A DNA stretch of 64,000 nt from Nocardioides humi (GCF_006494775.1 NZ_CP041146.1:1550001-1614000), one strand, 5' to 3'; counted from the stretch's first letter, positions 17,989 to 27,174 are shown. Numbers and translations: made by a program. Notes: generated by a model not told the origin, from the sequence alone.

Positions 17989-19247
17989 TCAGCCGCCCGC
18001 CCGGGCCAGCACCTCCGGCGCGAGCCACTTGCACGCGATCAGCGCGAGCTCGAGGTCCAGCCGCTCGTCGCCGAGCGGCTTGCCGCGGGCCTCGACGGCG
18101 CGGTCGACGCGGTACTTCACGGTGTTCTTGTGCAGGTGCACGCGGACGGCGGTGGCGACATAGCTCTCGCGCTCCTCGACGAAGGCGAGCAGCGTCTCCC
18201 GCAGCCGGGCGGCGCTGTCGGTGTCGTCGGCGAGGTCGCCGAGGGCGGTGCGGACCATGCGGCGGGTCGTGGGGAGGTCGCGGGCGAGGAGGGCGGCCGC
18301 GCGGACGGTCGGGTCGTCGTACGTGATGACCCGGCCGGGTCGGTGCTGGCCGAGCTGGGCGACCTCCTGCGCGGCGACGGCGCCCTGGTGGGTGACCCGG
18401 AAGCCCGGCTCGCCGGCGGCGGGCGAGCCGATGGCGACCGAGACCCGGCCGCCGCCGTCGGCGAGGACGTCGGCGAGGGCGGCCGTGGCGTCGGGGAGGT
18501 CGACCTCGCCGGTGCGCCCGATCGGGAGCCATGCCCAGGCGGTCTCGCGGTCACGGGGGACGAACAGCGGATGCCCGGCCCGACCCGGTCGGCGATCGCG
18601 CCCACGACCCGCTCGACCGTGGCGAGGTCGCTGTCGCCGGGCGCGGTCCAGAGCACCAGGCCGAGGTGGTGCTGCCGCAGCCGGTAGCCGAGCGACGACT
18701 CGGCGGCGGCCACGTCCAGCCGCTCGTCGCGCAGCAGCGCCTCGACGGTCTCGCGCTGGACGGCGCTGCGGTTGGCCAGCCAGCGCTCGCGCTCGGACTG
18801 GTAGGCGCCGATGACGTCCTCGGAGACGGCGTCGACGTACTCGAAGGAGGTCTGGGTCAGCAGATTGCTGGTCTGCAGCGCGAGCAGCGGGTCGGGCACA
18901 CGGGCGGCGATCTCCTCGACCGCCCAGGCCAGGATCAGCTGCTGGCCGAGCCGGTACGCGCGCAGCAGCGCGCTCGGGGAGGTGCCGCGCTGCGCCAGCC
19001 GCCGGGCGTACTCGACCGCGGCCGCCGGCGCCCGCACGTCGCTGGCCGGCATGTGCCCGCGCAGCAGGTGGGCGAGGCTCTCCAGGTTGGAGCCCGCGCT
19101 GCCGTGCAGCAGGTCGACCAGCACGGGGTCGCGCGGCAGCTCGGGGATCCGGTCGCCGAAGGCCCGGACCAGCCCGTCGGTGAGCTCCGCGTGCCGCTCG
19201 GCGAGCAGGACGGCGATGCCCTGCAGCTCGGTCTCCGGGTCCGACAT
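17989..19247 (-). pseudogene. PucR/CdaR-type transcriptional regulator, interrupted by a frameshift
   Basis: The start ATG 19247 follows a strong GAGGAGGAG site. Frame 1 reads a long helical sensor region to ADRVGPG; frame 2 continues GHPLFVPRDRETAWAWLPI and ends with the PucR C-terminal HTH (RETLLAFVEE, VHLHKNTVKYRVDRA). Restoring one base near 18577-18578, in a GGCC run, rejoins a full protein of ~419 residues with no other defect. Either a recent mutation or a consensus error. Divergent from the acyl-CoA synthetase operon, which it probably controls. Confidence 0.75.
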
Positions 19248-19267
19248 CGCTCCTCCTCTTTGGGCCG

Positions 19268-19375
19268 TGGCACCAACCGGTGACGACGGTCACGTCATGG
19301 TGCCAGAGCGGGATGCCACCGCGGCTTGGCCGCGCGACCCCGAATCCGGCCCTCGACTTTGGTGCGCGGAACCAA
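19268..19375. promoter_or_regulatory. Intergenic operator candidates between PucR gene and acyl-CoA synthetase operon
   Basis: TGGCACCA at 19268-19275 and TGGTGCCA at 19298-19305 are exact inverted repeats 22 nt apart, enclosing a second palindrome (GTGAC...GTCAC). A smaller related repeat TTGGT-7-ACCAA occupies 19359-19375, 35 nt before the synthetase start. The shared TTGGTGC/GCACCAA theme suggests two sites for one regulator, plausibly the divergent PucR protein. Confidence 0.4.
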
Positions 19376-19409
19376 GAGCCACGACGATCGGCGGTCCTAG
19401 CGTTCCGGC

Positions 19410-20834
19410 ATGACCCTCGAGCACCTCCCCTGGCACCGCCCGGCGGCGTACGACGACCGCCCCTGCGTCCGCGACGAGCGGACCGAGCTCACCTACCGGA
19501 CCTTCGCGGAGCGCGTGGACGCCGCGGCCGAGCACTTCGCCGCGCAGGGCGTGCGCCGCGGCTCGGTGGTCGCCGTGATGCTCCCCAACCGGGTCGAGCT
19601 GCTCGTCGCGATCATGGCCGCGTGGCGCCTGGGCGCCGCCGCGACGCCGGTCAACCCCACCTTCACCGCGACCGAGGCGGAGCACCAGATCCGCGACTCG
19701 GGGGCCGTCCTGGTGATCGACGGCGACAGTGTCGCGGACCTGCCCACCACGCCCACCGGCACCCTGCCGCCGGCCGAGACGCGGTCGGGCGACCTCGCGC
19801 TGCTCGTCTACACCAGCGGGTCCACCGGCCGCCCCAAGGGCGTGATGCTCGACCACGGCAACGTCGACGCGATGATCGCCGGCATGGGCGAGGCGATCGG
19901 GGTCGGCGCCGACGACCACTGCCTGCTGGTGCTGCCGCTGTTCCACGTCAACGCGATCTGCGTGAGCTGGCTGACGCCGATGTCGGCGGGCGCGCAGCTG
20001 TCGGTGCTGCAGCGGTTCCACCCGGTCGCGTTCCTGCAGGCGATCGAGCGGCTGCGGCCGTCGTACTTCTCGGCGGTGCCGACGATCTACTCCCACCTGG
20101 TCGCCCTGTCCGCCGAGGTCATCCCCGACACGAGCTCGGTGCGGTTCGCGATCTGCGGCGCCGCGCCGGCGCCGCCGGAGCTGTTCGCGGCCGTGGAGGA
20201 GCGGTTCGGGTTCCCGCTGGTCGAGGGCTACGGGCTCTCGGAGGGCACCTGCGCGTCGACGTGCAACCCGGTCGACGGTCTCCGCAAGCCCGGCACCGTA
20301 GGACCCGCGCTGCCCGGCCAGCTGGTCGCGATCATGTCCCCCGACGGCACCCTGGTCCCCCACGGCGAGCGCGGCGAGGTCGTCGTCAAGGGCGCCAACG
20401 TGATGCGCGGCTACCTCAACCGCCCGGAGGCCACGGCCGAGACGCTCGGCGACGGCTGGCTGCACACCGGCGACGTCGGGATCCTCGACGAGGACGGATA
20501 TCTCCGCATCGTGGACCGGATCAAGGACATGATCATCCGGGGCGGGGAGAACATCTACCCCAAGGAGATCGAGAACGTCCTGCACTCCTCCCCCGACGTG
20601 CTCGAGGCGGCCGTGGTCGGCAGCCCCGACCCGGTGTACGGCGAGGTGGTGGTCGCCTTCGTGTCCGCCCGTCCCGGCCACGCCGTCGACGTCGACGCCC
20701 TGATCGCGCACTGTCGCGGGGAGCTGACGAAGATCAAGGTCCCGGTGGCGCTCCACGTGCTGGATGCTCTCCCCAAGAACCCCGTCGGAAAGATCGACAA
20801 GCCCGCGCTGCGGGCCCGACTCGCAGGAGCCTGA
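19410..20834 (+). CDS. Acyl-CoA synthetase (class I adenylate-forming enzyme)
   Basis: A 474-residue AMP-forming ligase. YTSGSTGRPKG is the ATP-binding P-loop, EGYGLSEGT the A5-type motif, LHTGDVG the A7 aspartate, and PKNPVGKID contains the C-terminal catalytic lysine region; RGGENIYPKEIE is the hinge/A8 motif. It should activate a carboxylic acid to acyl-AMP and then acyl-CoA. First gene of a three-gene operon; the following gene starts 1 nt after its stop. The acid is unknown; operon company suggests a lipid. Confidence 0.9.
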   Translation: MTLEHLPWHRPAAYDDRPCVRDERTELTYRTFAERVDAAAEHFAAQGVRRGSVVAVMLPNRVELLVAIMAAWRLGAAATPVNPTFTATEAEHQIRDSGAVLVIDGDSVADLPTTPTGTLPPAETRSGDLALLVYTSGSTGRPKGVMLDHGNVDAMIAGMGEAIGVGADDHCLLVLPLFHVNAICVSWLTPMSAGAQLSVLQRFHPVAFLQAIERLRPSYFSAVPTIYSHLVALSAEVIPDTSSVRFAICGAAPAPPELFAAVEERFGFPLVEGYGLSEGTCASTCNPVDGLRKPGTVGPALPGQLVAIMSPDGTLVPHGERGEVVVKGANVMRGYLNRPEATAETLGDGWLHTGDVGILDEDGYLRIVDRIKDMIIRGGENIYPKEIENVLHSSPDVLEAAVVGSPDPVYGEVVVAFVSARPGHAVDVDALIAHCRGELTKIKVPVALHVLDALPKNPVGKIDKPALRARLAGA

Positions 20835-20835
20835 C

Positions 20836-22677
20836 ATGGGATTCCTCAAGCCCGCACCGGAGCCGCTGCCGCCCGCCGACTTCCTGGCGCTGCCGCTGCG
20901 GGAGCGGATCCGGGTGCTCAGCACCAACTGGGTGACCGAGGGCTTCAACACCCCGCGGATGCTCCACGTCGTCTACATCCTCAAGATGCTCGGCCTCTAC
21001 TTCGCCGTCGGCCTGGCCATCACGTCGTGGACCACCGACCACGTTCACTTCACCGACCCGGGCACCTGGTTCGACAACATCGTGGTCTACCAGAAGCTCG
21101 CGGTCTGGCTGATGCTGCTGGAGGTGATCGGCCTCGGCGGCGCCTTCGGCCCGCTGTGCGGCCACTTCGCGCCGATGCTCGGCAACATCCGCTACTGGCT
21201 GCGGCCCGGCACGATCCGGATGGCGCCGTGGGGCCGCCATGTCCCGCTCACCGGCGGTGACGAGCGGACCGTCGGCGACGTCGTCCTGTACGTCGCCGTG
21301 CTGGCCAGCCTCGCCTGCCCGCTCCTCGTCCAGGCCGCCCCGGTGCCGCTGGTGCCGTCCGGGACGGGGCCTCAGGAGCTCATCCCGCCGCTGGCGTTCG
21401 TGCCGATCCTGGTGACGATGCCGTTGATGGGACTGCGCGACAAGGTGGTGTTCCTGGCCGCCCGGTCCGAGCAGTACCTGCCGATCATGCTGTTCTCCGC
21501 GACGCTGGGGGCGATCGCGCTGCGCGACGGCGCCGACGCCGCGGACTTCGTCAACCTGGTCGTCGCCTTCAAGATCATCATCTGCGTCGTGTGGATCGGC
21601 GCCGGCACCTCCAAGATCGGCGAGCACTTCATCAACGTCGTCCCGCCGATGGTGTCCAACAGCCCCGGCCAGCTCAACGTGGTCAAGCGGCTCCACTACC
21701 GCGACGCACCCGACGACATCCGGCCGTCGCGGCTCGCGTGGCTCATGGCCCACGTCGGCGGCACCACCGTCGAGATCATCATCCCGGTCGTGCTGCTGCT
21801 CACGACCGACGACACGATCGCCATGCTCGGCGCGATCGCGATGCTGGTCTTCCACATCTTCATCACCTCGACCTTCCCGCTGGCCGTGCCGCTGGAGTGG
21901 AACGTCTACTTCGGCTACATCGCGATCGTGCTGTGGGGCGGGACCGACCTCGGCGCCGGGTTCGACGCGTCGACGTACAACGTCTGGGAGTTCTCCGAGC
22001 CGCTGCTGCTCCTGCCGGTCTTCGCGCTGCTGCTGTTCGGGCCGGTGCTCGGCAACCTGCGCCCCGACCTGGTGTCCTTCCTCCCGTCCATGCGGCAGTA
22101 CGCCGGCAACTGGGCCTCCGCGGTCTGGGCGATGCGGCCCGGCGTGGAGCAGCGGCTCAACGAGCTGCTGCTGGTGGAGACCCAGAACGACCAGCTGCAG
22201 CGGATGCCCGGCATGGCCTACACCGCCGACGAGGCCGAGATGACCGTGCAGAAGGCGCTCGCCTGGCGCTCGATGCACAGCCAGGGCCGCGGGCTGTTCT
22301 CGGTCCTCTACGAGCACCTCGACGACATCGAGACCCGCGACGTCCGCGAGGGCGAGTTCATGTGCAACATCCTCGTGGGCTGGAACTTCGGCGACGGCCA
22401 CCTGCACGACGAGCGTCTGGTCGCCGCCGTCCAGAGGCGGCTCGGCCTGGAGCCCGGCGACCTCGTCGTCGCCTACTGCGAGTCGCAGGCCACGCCGTGG
22501 CGGACCTCGCGCCCGCAGGAGTACCGCGTGATCGACGCCGCCCTCGGCGTCGTCGAGCGCGGGACCTGGGACGTGCGCGACTGCGTCCGGGAGCAGCCGT
22601 GGCTGCCGAACGGGCCGGTGCCGCTGCGCGTGACCTGGACGGCGGGCGGCTACCAGCGGAAGGATCCCGTCGCGTGA
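20836..22677 (+). CDS. DUF3556 multi-pass membrane protein
   Basis: A 613-residue integral membrane protein starting at ATG 20836 (MGFLKPAPEPLPPADF). About ten hydrophobic helices lie between residues ~45 and 420, followed by a cytoplasmic-looking C-terminal domain of ~190 residues. Matches the actinobacterial DUF3556 family by its start motif and layout. Its stop overlaps the next GTG by 4 bp. Sandwiched between an acyl-activating enzyme and a carotenoid-desaturase-like flavoprotein, it may modify or transport a lipid; no function is established. Confidence 0.75.
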   Translation: MGFLKPAPEPLPPADFLALPLRERIRVLSTNWVTEGFNTPRMLHVVYILKMLGLYFAVGLAITSWTTDHVHFTDPGTWFDNIVVYQKLAVWLMLLEVIGLGGAFGPLCGHFAPMLGNIRYWLRPGTIRMAPWGRHVPLTGGDERTVGDVVLYVAVLASLACPLLVQAAPVPLVPSGTGPQELIPPLAFVPILVTMPLMGLRDKVVFLAARSEQYLPIMLFSATLGAIALRDGADAADFVNLVVAFKIIICVVWIGAGTSKIGEHFINVVPPMVSNSPGQLNVVKRLHYRDAPDDIRPSRLAWLMAHVGGTTVEIIIPVVLLLTTDDTIAMLGAIAMLVFHIFITSTFPLAVPLEWNVYFGYIAIVLWGGTDLGAGFDASTYNVWEFSEPLLLLPVFALLLFGPVLGNLRPDLVSFLPSMRQYAGNWASAVWAMRPGVEQRLNELLLVETQNDQLQRMPGMAYTADEAEMTVQKALAWRSMHSQGRGLFSVLYEHLDDIETRDVREGEFMCNILVGWNFGDGHLHDERLVAAVQRRLGLEPGDLVVAYCESQATPWRTSRPQEYRVIDAALGVVERGTWDVRDCVREQPWLPNGPVPLRVTWTAGGYQRKDPVA

Positions 22678-24101
22678 GCACCGCCGTCGTCGTGGGCAGC
22701 GGGCCCAACGGGCTCGCCGCCGCGATCCGCCTCGCCCAGGCCGGCCTGGCGGTCACGGTCGTCGAGGCGCACGACCGGCCCGGCGGCGGCACCCGGACCA
22801 GTGAGCTCACCCTGCCCGGACTGCTCCACGACGACTGCGCGGCCTTCCACCCCACCGGGGTCGCGTCCCCCTTCTTCGCCTCGCTCGGCCTCGAGCGGCA
22901 CGGCCTGCGCTGGCTCTGGCCGGAGGTCGACCTCGCCCACCCGCTCGACGACGGCCGCGCCGGCATCGCCACCCGCGACCTCGTCTCGTCGGCTGCCTCG
23001 CTGGGGGCCGACGCGACCGCGTGGACGCGGATGCTCGGCCCCGCGGTGCGCCACTTCGACGACCTGATCGCCGAGGTCCTCCAGCCGGTCGTGCACGTCC
23101 CGCGGCACCCGGTCACGCTCGGCCGGTTCGGGGCGAAGGCGCTGCTGCCGGCCACCGTGCTCGCCCGGCGGTTCCGGGACGCCCCGGCGCGGGCGCTGTT
23201 CACCGGTGTCGCCGCGCACAAGTTCGGCCGGCTCGACCTGCCGCTCAGCGCCTCCGTCGGGCTGATGCTCGGCGCGAGCGCGCACGCCGTCGGCTGGCCG
23301 GTGGCCGAGGGCGGCACGGAGTCGATCACCCGGGCGCTGCTGGCCGAGCTGGCGTCGTACGACGGGCGGGTGGTGACCGGCGTCCGCGTCGCCTCGCTCG
23401 CCCAGCTCGACGAGCTGGCGGGCGGGAGGCCCGACGTCGTGGTGCTCGACACCGCGCCCGCCGGCGTACTCGACATCGTCGGCGACCGGCTGCCGGCGCG
23501 GGTCCGGCGGGCACTGTCGCGCTACTCCTACGGGCCCGCCGCGTTCAAGGTCGACCTCGCGATCGAGGGCGACATCCCGTGGACCAGCCCCGACTGCCGG
23601 CGCGCCGGCACCCTCCACCTCGGCGGCTCCGCGGCGGAGATCGCCACCGTCGAGGCGGCCACCGTGCGCGGCGAGATGCCGGAGCGGCCGTTCGTGCTGC
23701 TCGGCCAGCAGTACCTGTGCGACCCCGCGCGGTCCTCGGGATCGACGAACCCGGTCTACGCCTACGCCCACGTCCCCCACCGGTACGACGGCGACGCCAC
23801 CGACGCCGTGCTGGCGCAGATCGAGCGGTTCGCCCCGGGCTTCCGGGAGCGGGTGCTGGCGGTGTCGACGCGCGACCCGGCCGCGCTGGAGGCCCACAAC
23901 GCCAACTACGTCGGCGGCGACATCAGCGCCGGCGCGAACACGGCACGGCAGATCGCGTTCCGGCCGCGGATCTCGCTCAGCCCCTACGCCCTCGGCGTCG
24001 ACGGGGTCTACCTGTGCTCGTCGGCCACGCCGCCCGGCGCGGGTGTGCACGGCATGGGCGGGTTCCATGCCGCGGAGGCCGCGCTGGCGCGGCTGCGCTG
24101 A
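22674..24101 (+). CDS. Phytoene-dehydrogenase-like NAD(P)/FAD oxidoreductase
   Basis: A 475-residue flavoprotein starting at GTG 22674. VVVGSGPNGLAAAIRLAQAG is the FAD-binding Rossmann motif, EAHDRPGGGTRT the second-strand acid and GGxxRT signature of the CrtI/amine-oxidase group, and GVYLCSSATPPGAGVHGMGG the C-terminal FAD motif. The family desaturates or isomerises polyenes and other lipids. Third gene of the acyl-CoA synthetase/DUF3556 operon. No carotenoid synthesis genes are nearby, so a role on a non-carotenoid lipid is more likely. Confidence 0.85.
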   Translation: MSTAVVVGSGPNGLAAAIRLAQAGLAVTVVEAHDRPGGGTRTSELTLPGLLHDDCAAFHPTGVASPFFASLGLERHGLRWLWPEVDLAHPLDDGRAGIATRDLVSSAASLGADATAWTRMLGPAVRHFDDLIAEVLQPVVHVPRHPVTLGRFGAKALLPATVLARRFRDAPARALFTGVAAHKFGRLDLPLSASVGLMLGASAHAVGWPVAEGGTESITRALLAELASYDGRVVTGVRVASLAQLDELAGGRPDVVVLDTAPAGVLDIVGDRLPARVRRALSRYSYGPAAFKVDLAIEGDIPWTSPDCRRAGTLHLGGSAAEIATVEAATVRGEMPERPFVLLGQQYLCDPARSSGSTNPVYAYAHVPHRYDGDATDAVLAQIERFAPGFRERVLAVSTRDPAALEAHNANYVGGDISAGANTARQIAFRPRISLSPYALGVDGVYLCSSATPPGAGVHGMGGFHAAEAALARLR

Positions 24102-24119
24102 CGCGTCGGGCAAGCCGCC

Positions 24120-24761
24120 TCAGGGAAGGCGGTTGGCGATCGCGAGGTTGGCGCGCAGCTCCTCGGCGTCCTGGGCCACGACATAGGCCGGGCGGTCGCG
24201 CTCGACCCGCCAGGACTCGCTCAGCGGGCCGATGTTGACGGTGTCGAAGCCGAGCTCGTCGTAGAGACGGGTGACGAGCTCGACCGCGTCGTCGTGGTCG
24301 CTCGCCGTCGCCAGCGCCCGGCGGCCCGGGGTGCCGGCGGGCGCGCCGTCGGTGACGATCTGGGTCGCGACGATGTGGTTGAACGCCTTGGCGACCTTCG
24401 ACGTGGGCAGGTGGCGCTGCACCAGCTCGGAGGTCGTCGTCTCGCCCTGGTCGAGCGCCTCGATGTGCCCGTCGCGCTCGAAGTAGTAGTTGTTCGTGTC
24501 GAGCACGATCTTGCCCGCGAGCGGCTCGACGGGGATCTTGTCGAGGGCGTGCAACGGCACCGTCACGACCACGACGTCGCCGGCCCGCCCCGCCTCCTCC
24601 GCGGTCGCCGCCCGGGCCCGGGGGCCGAGCTCGGCGACGAGGTCGCCGAGCGTCTCCGGCCCGCGAGAGTTGGCGATCACCACGTCGTAGCCTGCGGCGA
24701 TCGCCGCCCGGGCCACGTTGCTTCCGATGTTCCCCGCGCCGATGATTCCCAGAGTGGTCAC
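24120..24761 (-). CDS. NADPH-dependent F420 reductase-like protein
   Basis: A 213-residue Rossmann protein starting at GTG 24761. LGIIGAGNIGSNVARAA is the dinucleotide-binding site and NSRGPETL after beta-2 the NADP-phosphate-binding pattern; KAFNHIVA resembles F420:NADP reductases (Fno/NpdG-like) and their many actinobacterial relatives. The stop/start gap to miaA upstream is 4 nt, so it is the downstream partner of miaA. The physiological acceptor cannot be decided from sequence. Confidence 0.8.
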   Translation of the reverse strand: MTTLGIIGAGNIGSNVARAAIAAGYDVVIANSRGPETLGDLVAELGPRARAATAEEAGRAGDVVVVTVPLHALDKIPVEPLAGKIVLDTNNYYFERDGHIEALDQGETTTSELVQRHLPTSKVAKAFNHIVATQIVTDGAPAGTPGRRALATASDHDDAVELVTRLYDELGFDTVNIGPLSESWRVERDRPAYVVAQDAEELRANLAIANRLP

Positions 24762-24765
24762 AGGA

Positions 24766-25710
24766 TCACCAACGCCCCGTTCCGGCAGGTATTCCCCGGA
24801 CCACGGCGAGCGCCTTCGCGACCCGGTCCGGGTCGTCGTACGCCAGCCAGGTGATGCGCGGGTCGTTGCGCCACCACGCCAGCTGCCGGCGGGCGAACTG
24901 CCGGGTCGCGATGACCGTCCGCTCGATCGCCTCGTCGGGCGTCAGCTCGCCGGCCAGGACCGCCCTCGCCTGGCGGTAGCCGATGGCCAGGGCGGCGGTG
25001 CGGCCCTCCGCGAGGCCCTCGCCGAGGAGGCGCTCGACCTCGGCGAGGAGGCCGTCGTCGAACATCTGCCGCACCCGCGCCTCGATCCGGCGCTCCAGGA
25101 CGGCCCGGTCGACGGTGACGCCGAGCTGCACGGTGCGCGGGTCGGCGTACTCCTGGACGGGGAGGCTCGCGCTGAACGGCCGGCCGGTGATCTCGATGAC
25201 CTCCAGGGCGCGTACGACGCGGCGGCCGTTCTCGATCTCGATCCGCTCGGCGGACTCCGGGTCCAGCGACCGCAGGCGCGCGTGGAGCGCCGGACTGCCG
25301 GCCTCGGCGAGCTCGGCCTCCAGCCGGGCGCGGACCGCCGGATCGGTGCCGGGGAACTCGAACCGGTCGAGGATGGCGCGGGTGTAGAGCGCCGAGCCGC
25401 CGACGAGGAGCGGCGTCGCGCCGCGCCCGCGGATGTCGGCGATCGCGGCCCGCGCCCAGCCCTGGAACTCCGCCACCGTGGCCGGGTCGCGGACCCCGAG
25501 CGTGTCGAGCAGGTGGTGCGGGATCCCGCGGCGCTCGGCGGGCGGCAGCTTCGCCGTACCGATGTCCATGCCGCGGTAGACCTGCATCGCGTCGGTGTTG
25601 ACGATCTCGCCCCCCAGCGCCTCGGCGAGGTCGAGGGAGAGCGCCGTCTTGCCACTGGCCGTCGGCCCGACGATCGCCACGATCGCAGGCGTGGTGGGCG
25701 GGCTGGGCAT
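24766..25710 (-). CDS. miaA: tRNA dimethylallyltransferase
   Basis: A 314-residue MiaA that adds the dimethylallyl group to A37 of tRNAs reading UNN codons. GPTASGKT is the P-loop, NTDAMQVYRGMDIGTAK the substrate-binding signature, and RQFARRQLAWWR the conserved C-terminal motif. The start ATG 25710 gives the standard N-terminus (MPSPPTTPAIVAIVG). MiaB, which acts on its product, is encoded 1.6 kb upstream on the same strand, with antitoxin-like and NUDIX genes inserted between. Confidence 0.95.
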   Translation of the reverse strand: MPSPPTTPAIVAIVGPTASGKTALSLDLAEALGGEIVNTDAMQVYRGMDIGTAKLPPAERRGIPHHLLDTLGVRDPATVAEFQGWARAAIADIRGRGATPLLVGGSALYTRAILDRFEFPGTDPAVRARLEAELAEAGSPALHARLRSLDPESAERIEIENGRRVVRALEVIEITGRPFSASLPVQEYADPRTVQLGVTVDRAVLERRIEARVRQMFDDGLLAEVERLLGEGLAEGRTAALAIGYRQARAVLAGELTPDEAIERTVIATRQFARRQLAWWRNDPRITWLAYDDPDRVAKALAVVRGIPAGTGRW

Positions 25711-25718
25711 GGGTCCTC

Positions 25719-25773
25719 GTGTCCTGTCCGGTTGAAGCGCCGACGATGGCGGCGAGTCAGCCGGACAGGACAC
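25719..25773. promoter_or_regulatory. 13-bp inverted repeat in the miaA / antitoxin divergent promoter region
   Basis: GTGTCCTGTCCGG (25719-25731) and CCGGACAGGACAC (25761-25773) are exact reverse complements separated by 29 nt. The repeat begins 8 nt from the miaA start and ends 60 nt from the antitoxin-like gene, with TACTCT as a possible -10 just after it. It could be a split operator or the stem of a structured leader. Confidence 0.45.
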
Positions 25774-25833
25774 TACTCTGGCAAGCACCGACACCCAGCG
25801 GCCCACTCGGGCCGGGACCGCGAGGAGCAGACC

Positions 25834-26067
25834 ATGGGATTCCTGGACAGGCTGAAGGGCGCCAAGGACACCGTCACCGACAAGGTGGGCGAGGCCGTCG
25901 ACAAGCACGGCGACAAGATCGAGTCCGGGCTCGACAAGGCCGCCGGCTTCGTCGACGACAAGACGGGCGGCAAGTACCACGACAAGATCGAGGGCGCGAC
26001 CGGCAAGGCCAAGGACGCCCTCGGCAAGCTGGAGAGCGACCAGCCCGGCGACGACACCCCCGCGTAG
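25834..26067 (+). CDS. MT0933-type antitoxin-like small protein, copy 1
   Basis: A 77-residue, highly charged helical protein after a clear GAGGAG site. MGFLDRLKGAKD, VDKHGDKIESGLDKAAGFVD and DKTGGKYHDKIE match the small family annotated as antitoxin (MT0933_antitox, Rv0909-like). No toxin gene of the Rv0910 (SRPBCC) type lies beside it. Sequence features also resemble stress-induced CsbD-like helical proteins, so the toxin-antitoxin label should be treated cautiously. A paralogue follows 68 nt downstream. Confidence 0.75.
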   Translation: MGFLDRLKGAKDTVTDKVGEAVDKHGDKIESGLDKAAGFVDDKTGGKYHDKIEGATGKAKDALGKLESDQPGDDTPA

Positions 26068-26081
26068 CCTCGATCCTCTAG

Positions 26082-26122
26082 GGTGTGCCCGGTGGCTCAA
26101 GGCGGGTCACCGCACGCACACC
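26082..26122. repeat. Hairpin between the tandem antitoxin-like genes
   Basis: GGTGTGC (26082-26088) pairs with GCACACC (26116-26122) and, inside it, CGGTG (26090-26094) with CACCG (26108-26112), giving a bulged stem. There is no T-run, so it is more likely an mRNA-stability or partial-termination element than a classic terminator. Confidence 0.45.
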
Positions 26123-26135
26123 GTTGGGGGTTCTC

Positions 26136-26339
26136 GTGGGCTTTCTCGATGACGCCAAGGACAAGTTGACCGACGCGGTCGACAAGCAGGGCGACAAGAT
26201 CGGCGACGCGGTGGACAAGGCCGCCGGCTTCGCCTCGGACAAGACCGGCGGCAAGTTCGACGACAAGATCGAGCTGGGCGCCGAGAAGGCGAAGGACGCC
26301 CTCGACTCGCTCGACGGCAAGAACGACGACATCAGCTGA
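26136..26339 (+). CDS. MT0933-type antitoxin-like small protein, copy 2
   Basis: A 67-residue paralogue of the preceding gene starting at GTG 26136 (GFLDDAKDKLTDAVDKQGD). It shares VDKxGDKI, DKAAGF and DKTGGKxxDKIE in the same order, then ends in an acidic KNDDIS tail. GTG 26136 is preferred over upstream ATG 26085 because it aligns with copy 1 and follows GGGGG. Tandem duplication is evident; no toxin-like gene adjoins. Confidence 0.7.
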   Translation: MGFLDDAKDKLTDAVDKQGDKIGDAVDKAAGFASDKTGGKFDDKIELGAEKAKDALDSLDGKNDDIS

Positions 26340-26370
26340 CCGGCGCCCGCCGGCAGAAGCGAGCACCTCG

Positions 26371-26859
26371 GTGACCGTCCTGGACCCCGCGACCGGCGCC
26401 AGCCGGTTCGTGGTCGTCCCCGCCTCGTACGTCTTCCTCCTGCGGGAGGCGCCGGACGGCACGGGCACCGAGGTGCTCCTCCAGCTGCGCCGGCACACCG
26501 GCTACATGGACGGCCACTGGGCCGCCGCCGCGGCCGGGCACGTCGAGCGCGGCGAGACCGCGGAGGCCGCGGCCCGGCGGGAGGCGCTGGAGGAGATCGC
26601 GGTCGCCGATCTCGACCTGGTCTTCGCCACCGCGATGCAGCGCACCGCCCACGACCTGCCGATCGACGAGCGCATCGACTTCTTCTTCACCGCCCGGTCC
26701 TGGTCCGGCGAACCGCGGATCGTGGAGCCGGCCAAGTGCGCGGACCTGCGCTGGTTCCCGCTGTCCGCCCTGCCCACACCCGTGGTCCCGCACGAGGCCG
26801 TCGTCCTCGCGGGGCTGCGCTCCGGCGCGCTGCCCACGCTGACCCACCACGGGTTCTGA
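26371..26859 (+). CDS. NUDIX hydrolase
   Basis: A 162-residue NUDIX-fold pyrophosphatase starting at GTG 26371. The Nudix box is complete: GHVERGETAEAAARREALEEI fits G-x5-E-x7-REUxEExGU closely, the final glycine being replaced (IAV). Such enzymes hydrolyse nucleoside diphosphates linked to another moiety, for example oxidised nucleotides or NADH. It lies 31 nt after antitoxin copy 2 and could share its transcript. Substrate unknown. Confidence 0.85.
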   Translation: MTVLDPATGASRFVVVPASYVFLLREAPDGTGTEVLLQLRRHTGYMDGHWAAAAAGHVERGETAEAAARREALEEIAVADLDLVFATAMQRTAHDLPIDERIDFFFTARSWSGEPRIVEPAKCADLRWFPLSALPTPVVPHEAVVLAGLRSGALPTLTHHGF

Positions 26860-26920
26860 GACTGGAACCGGCACGACCGGTTACCGCTCGTCCAGGTGCT
26901 CCCGCTTCGAGAGGAGAGAG

Positions 26921-27172
26921 ATGGACGAGAAGCTGCCTCCCGCACCCGAGCCGGTCGCCGAGCCCCCGGACCCGCCCCCCGGCGGACCGCACCGGATCGA
27001 GGGGGTCGGCGGCGACGGCGCCTACAGCACCGAGTCGCGAGACCCCCGGCCCCAGGACAACCCGGCGACCGACGAGGAGCTCCCGGCCGAGACGGTCACG
27101 CCCGAGGACACCGACACCGAGGCGACCAAGGGCAACCCGGAGGTCCCTCCCGAACGGGAGTCGCCGGCCTGA
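26921..27172 (+). CDS. Small acidic proline-rich hypothetical protein
   Basis: An 83-residue protein rich in Pro, Glu, Asp and Thr, with no hydrophobic core and therefore probably disordered. Coding status is supported by a strong GAGGAGAGAG ribosome site 6 nt before ATG and a clean frame between two annotated elements. Similar low-complexity small proteins occur near stress genes later in this window (51363-51775). No family recognised. Confidence 0.55.
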   Translation: MDEKLPPAPEPVAEPPDPPPGGPHRIEGVGGDGAYSTESRDPRPQDNPATDEELPAETVTPEDTDTEATKGNPEVPPERESPA

Positions 27173-27174
27173 GA

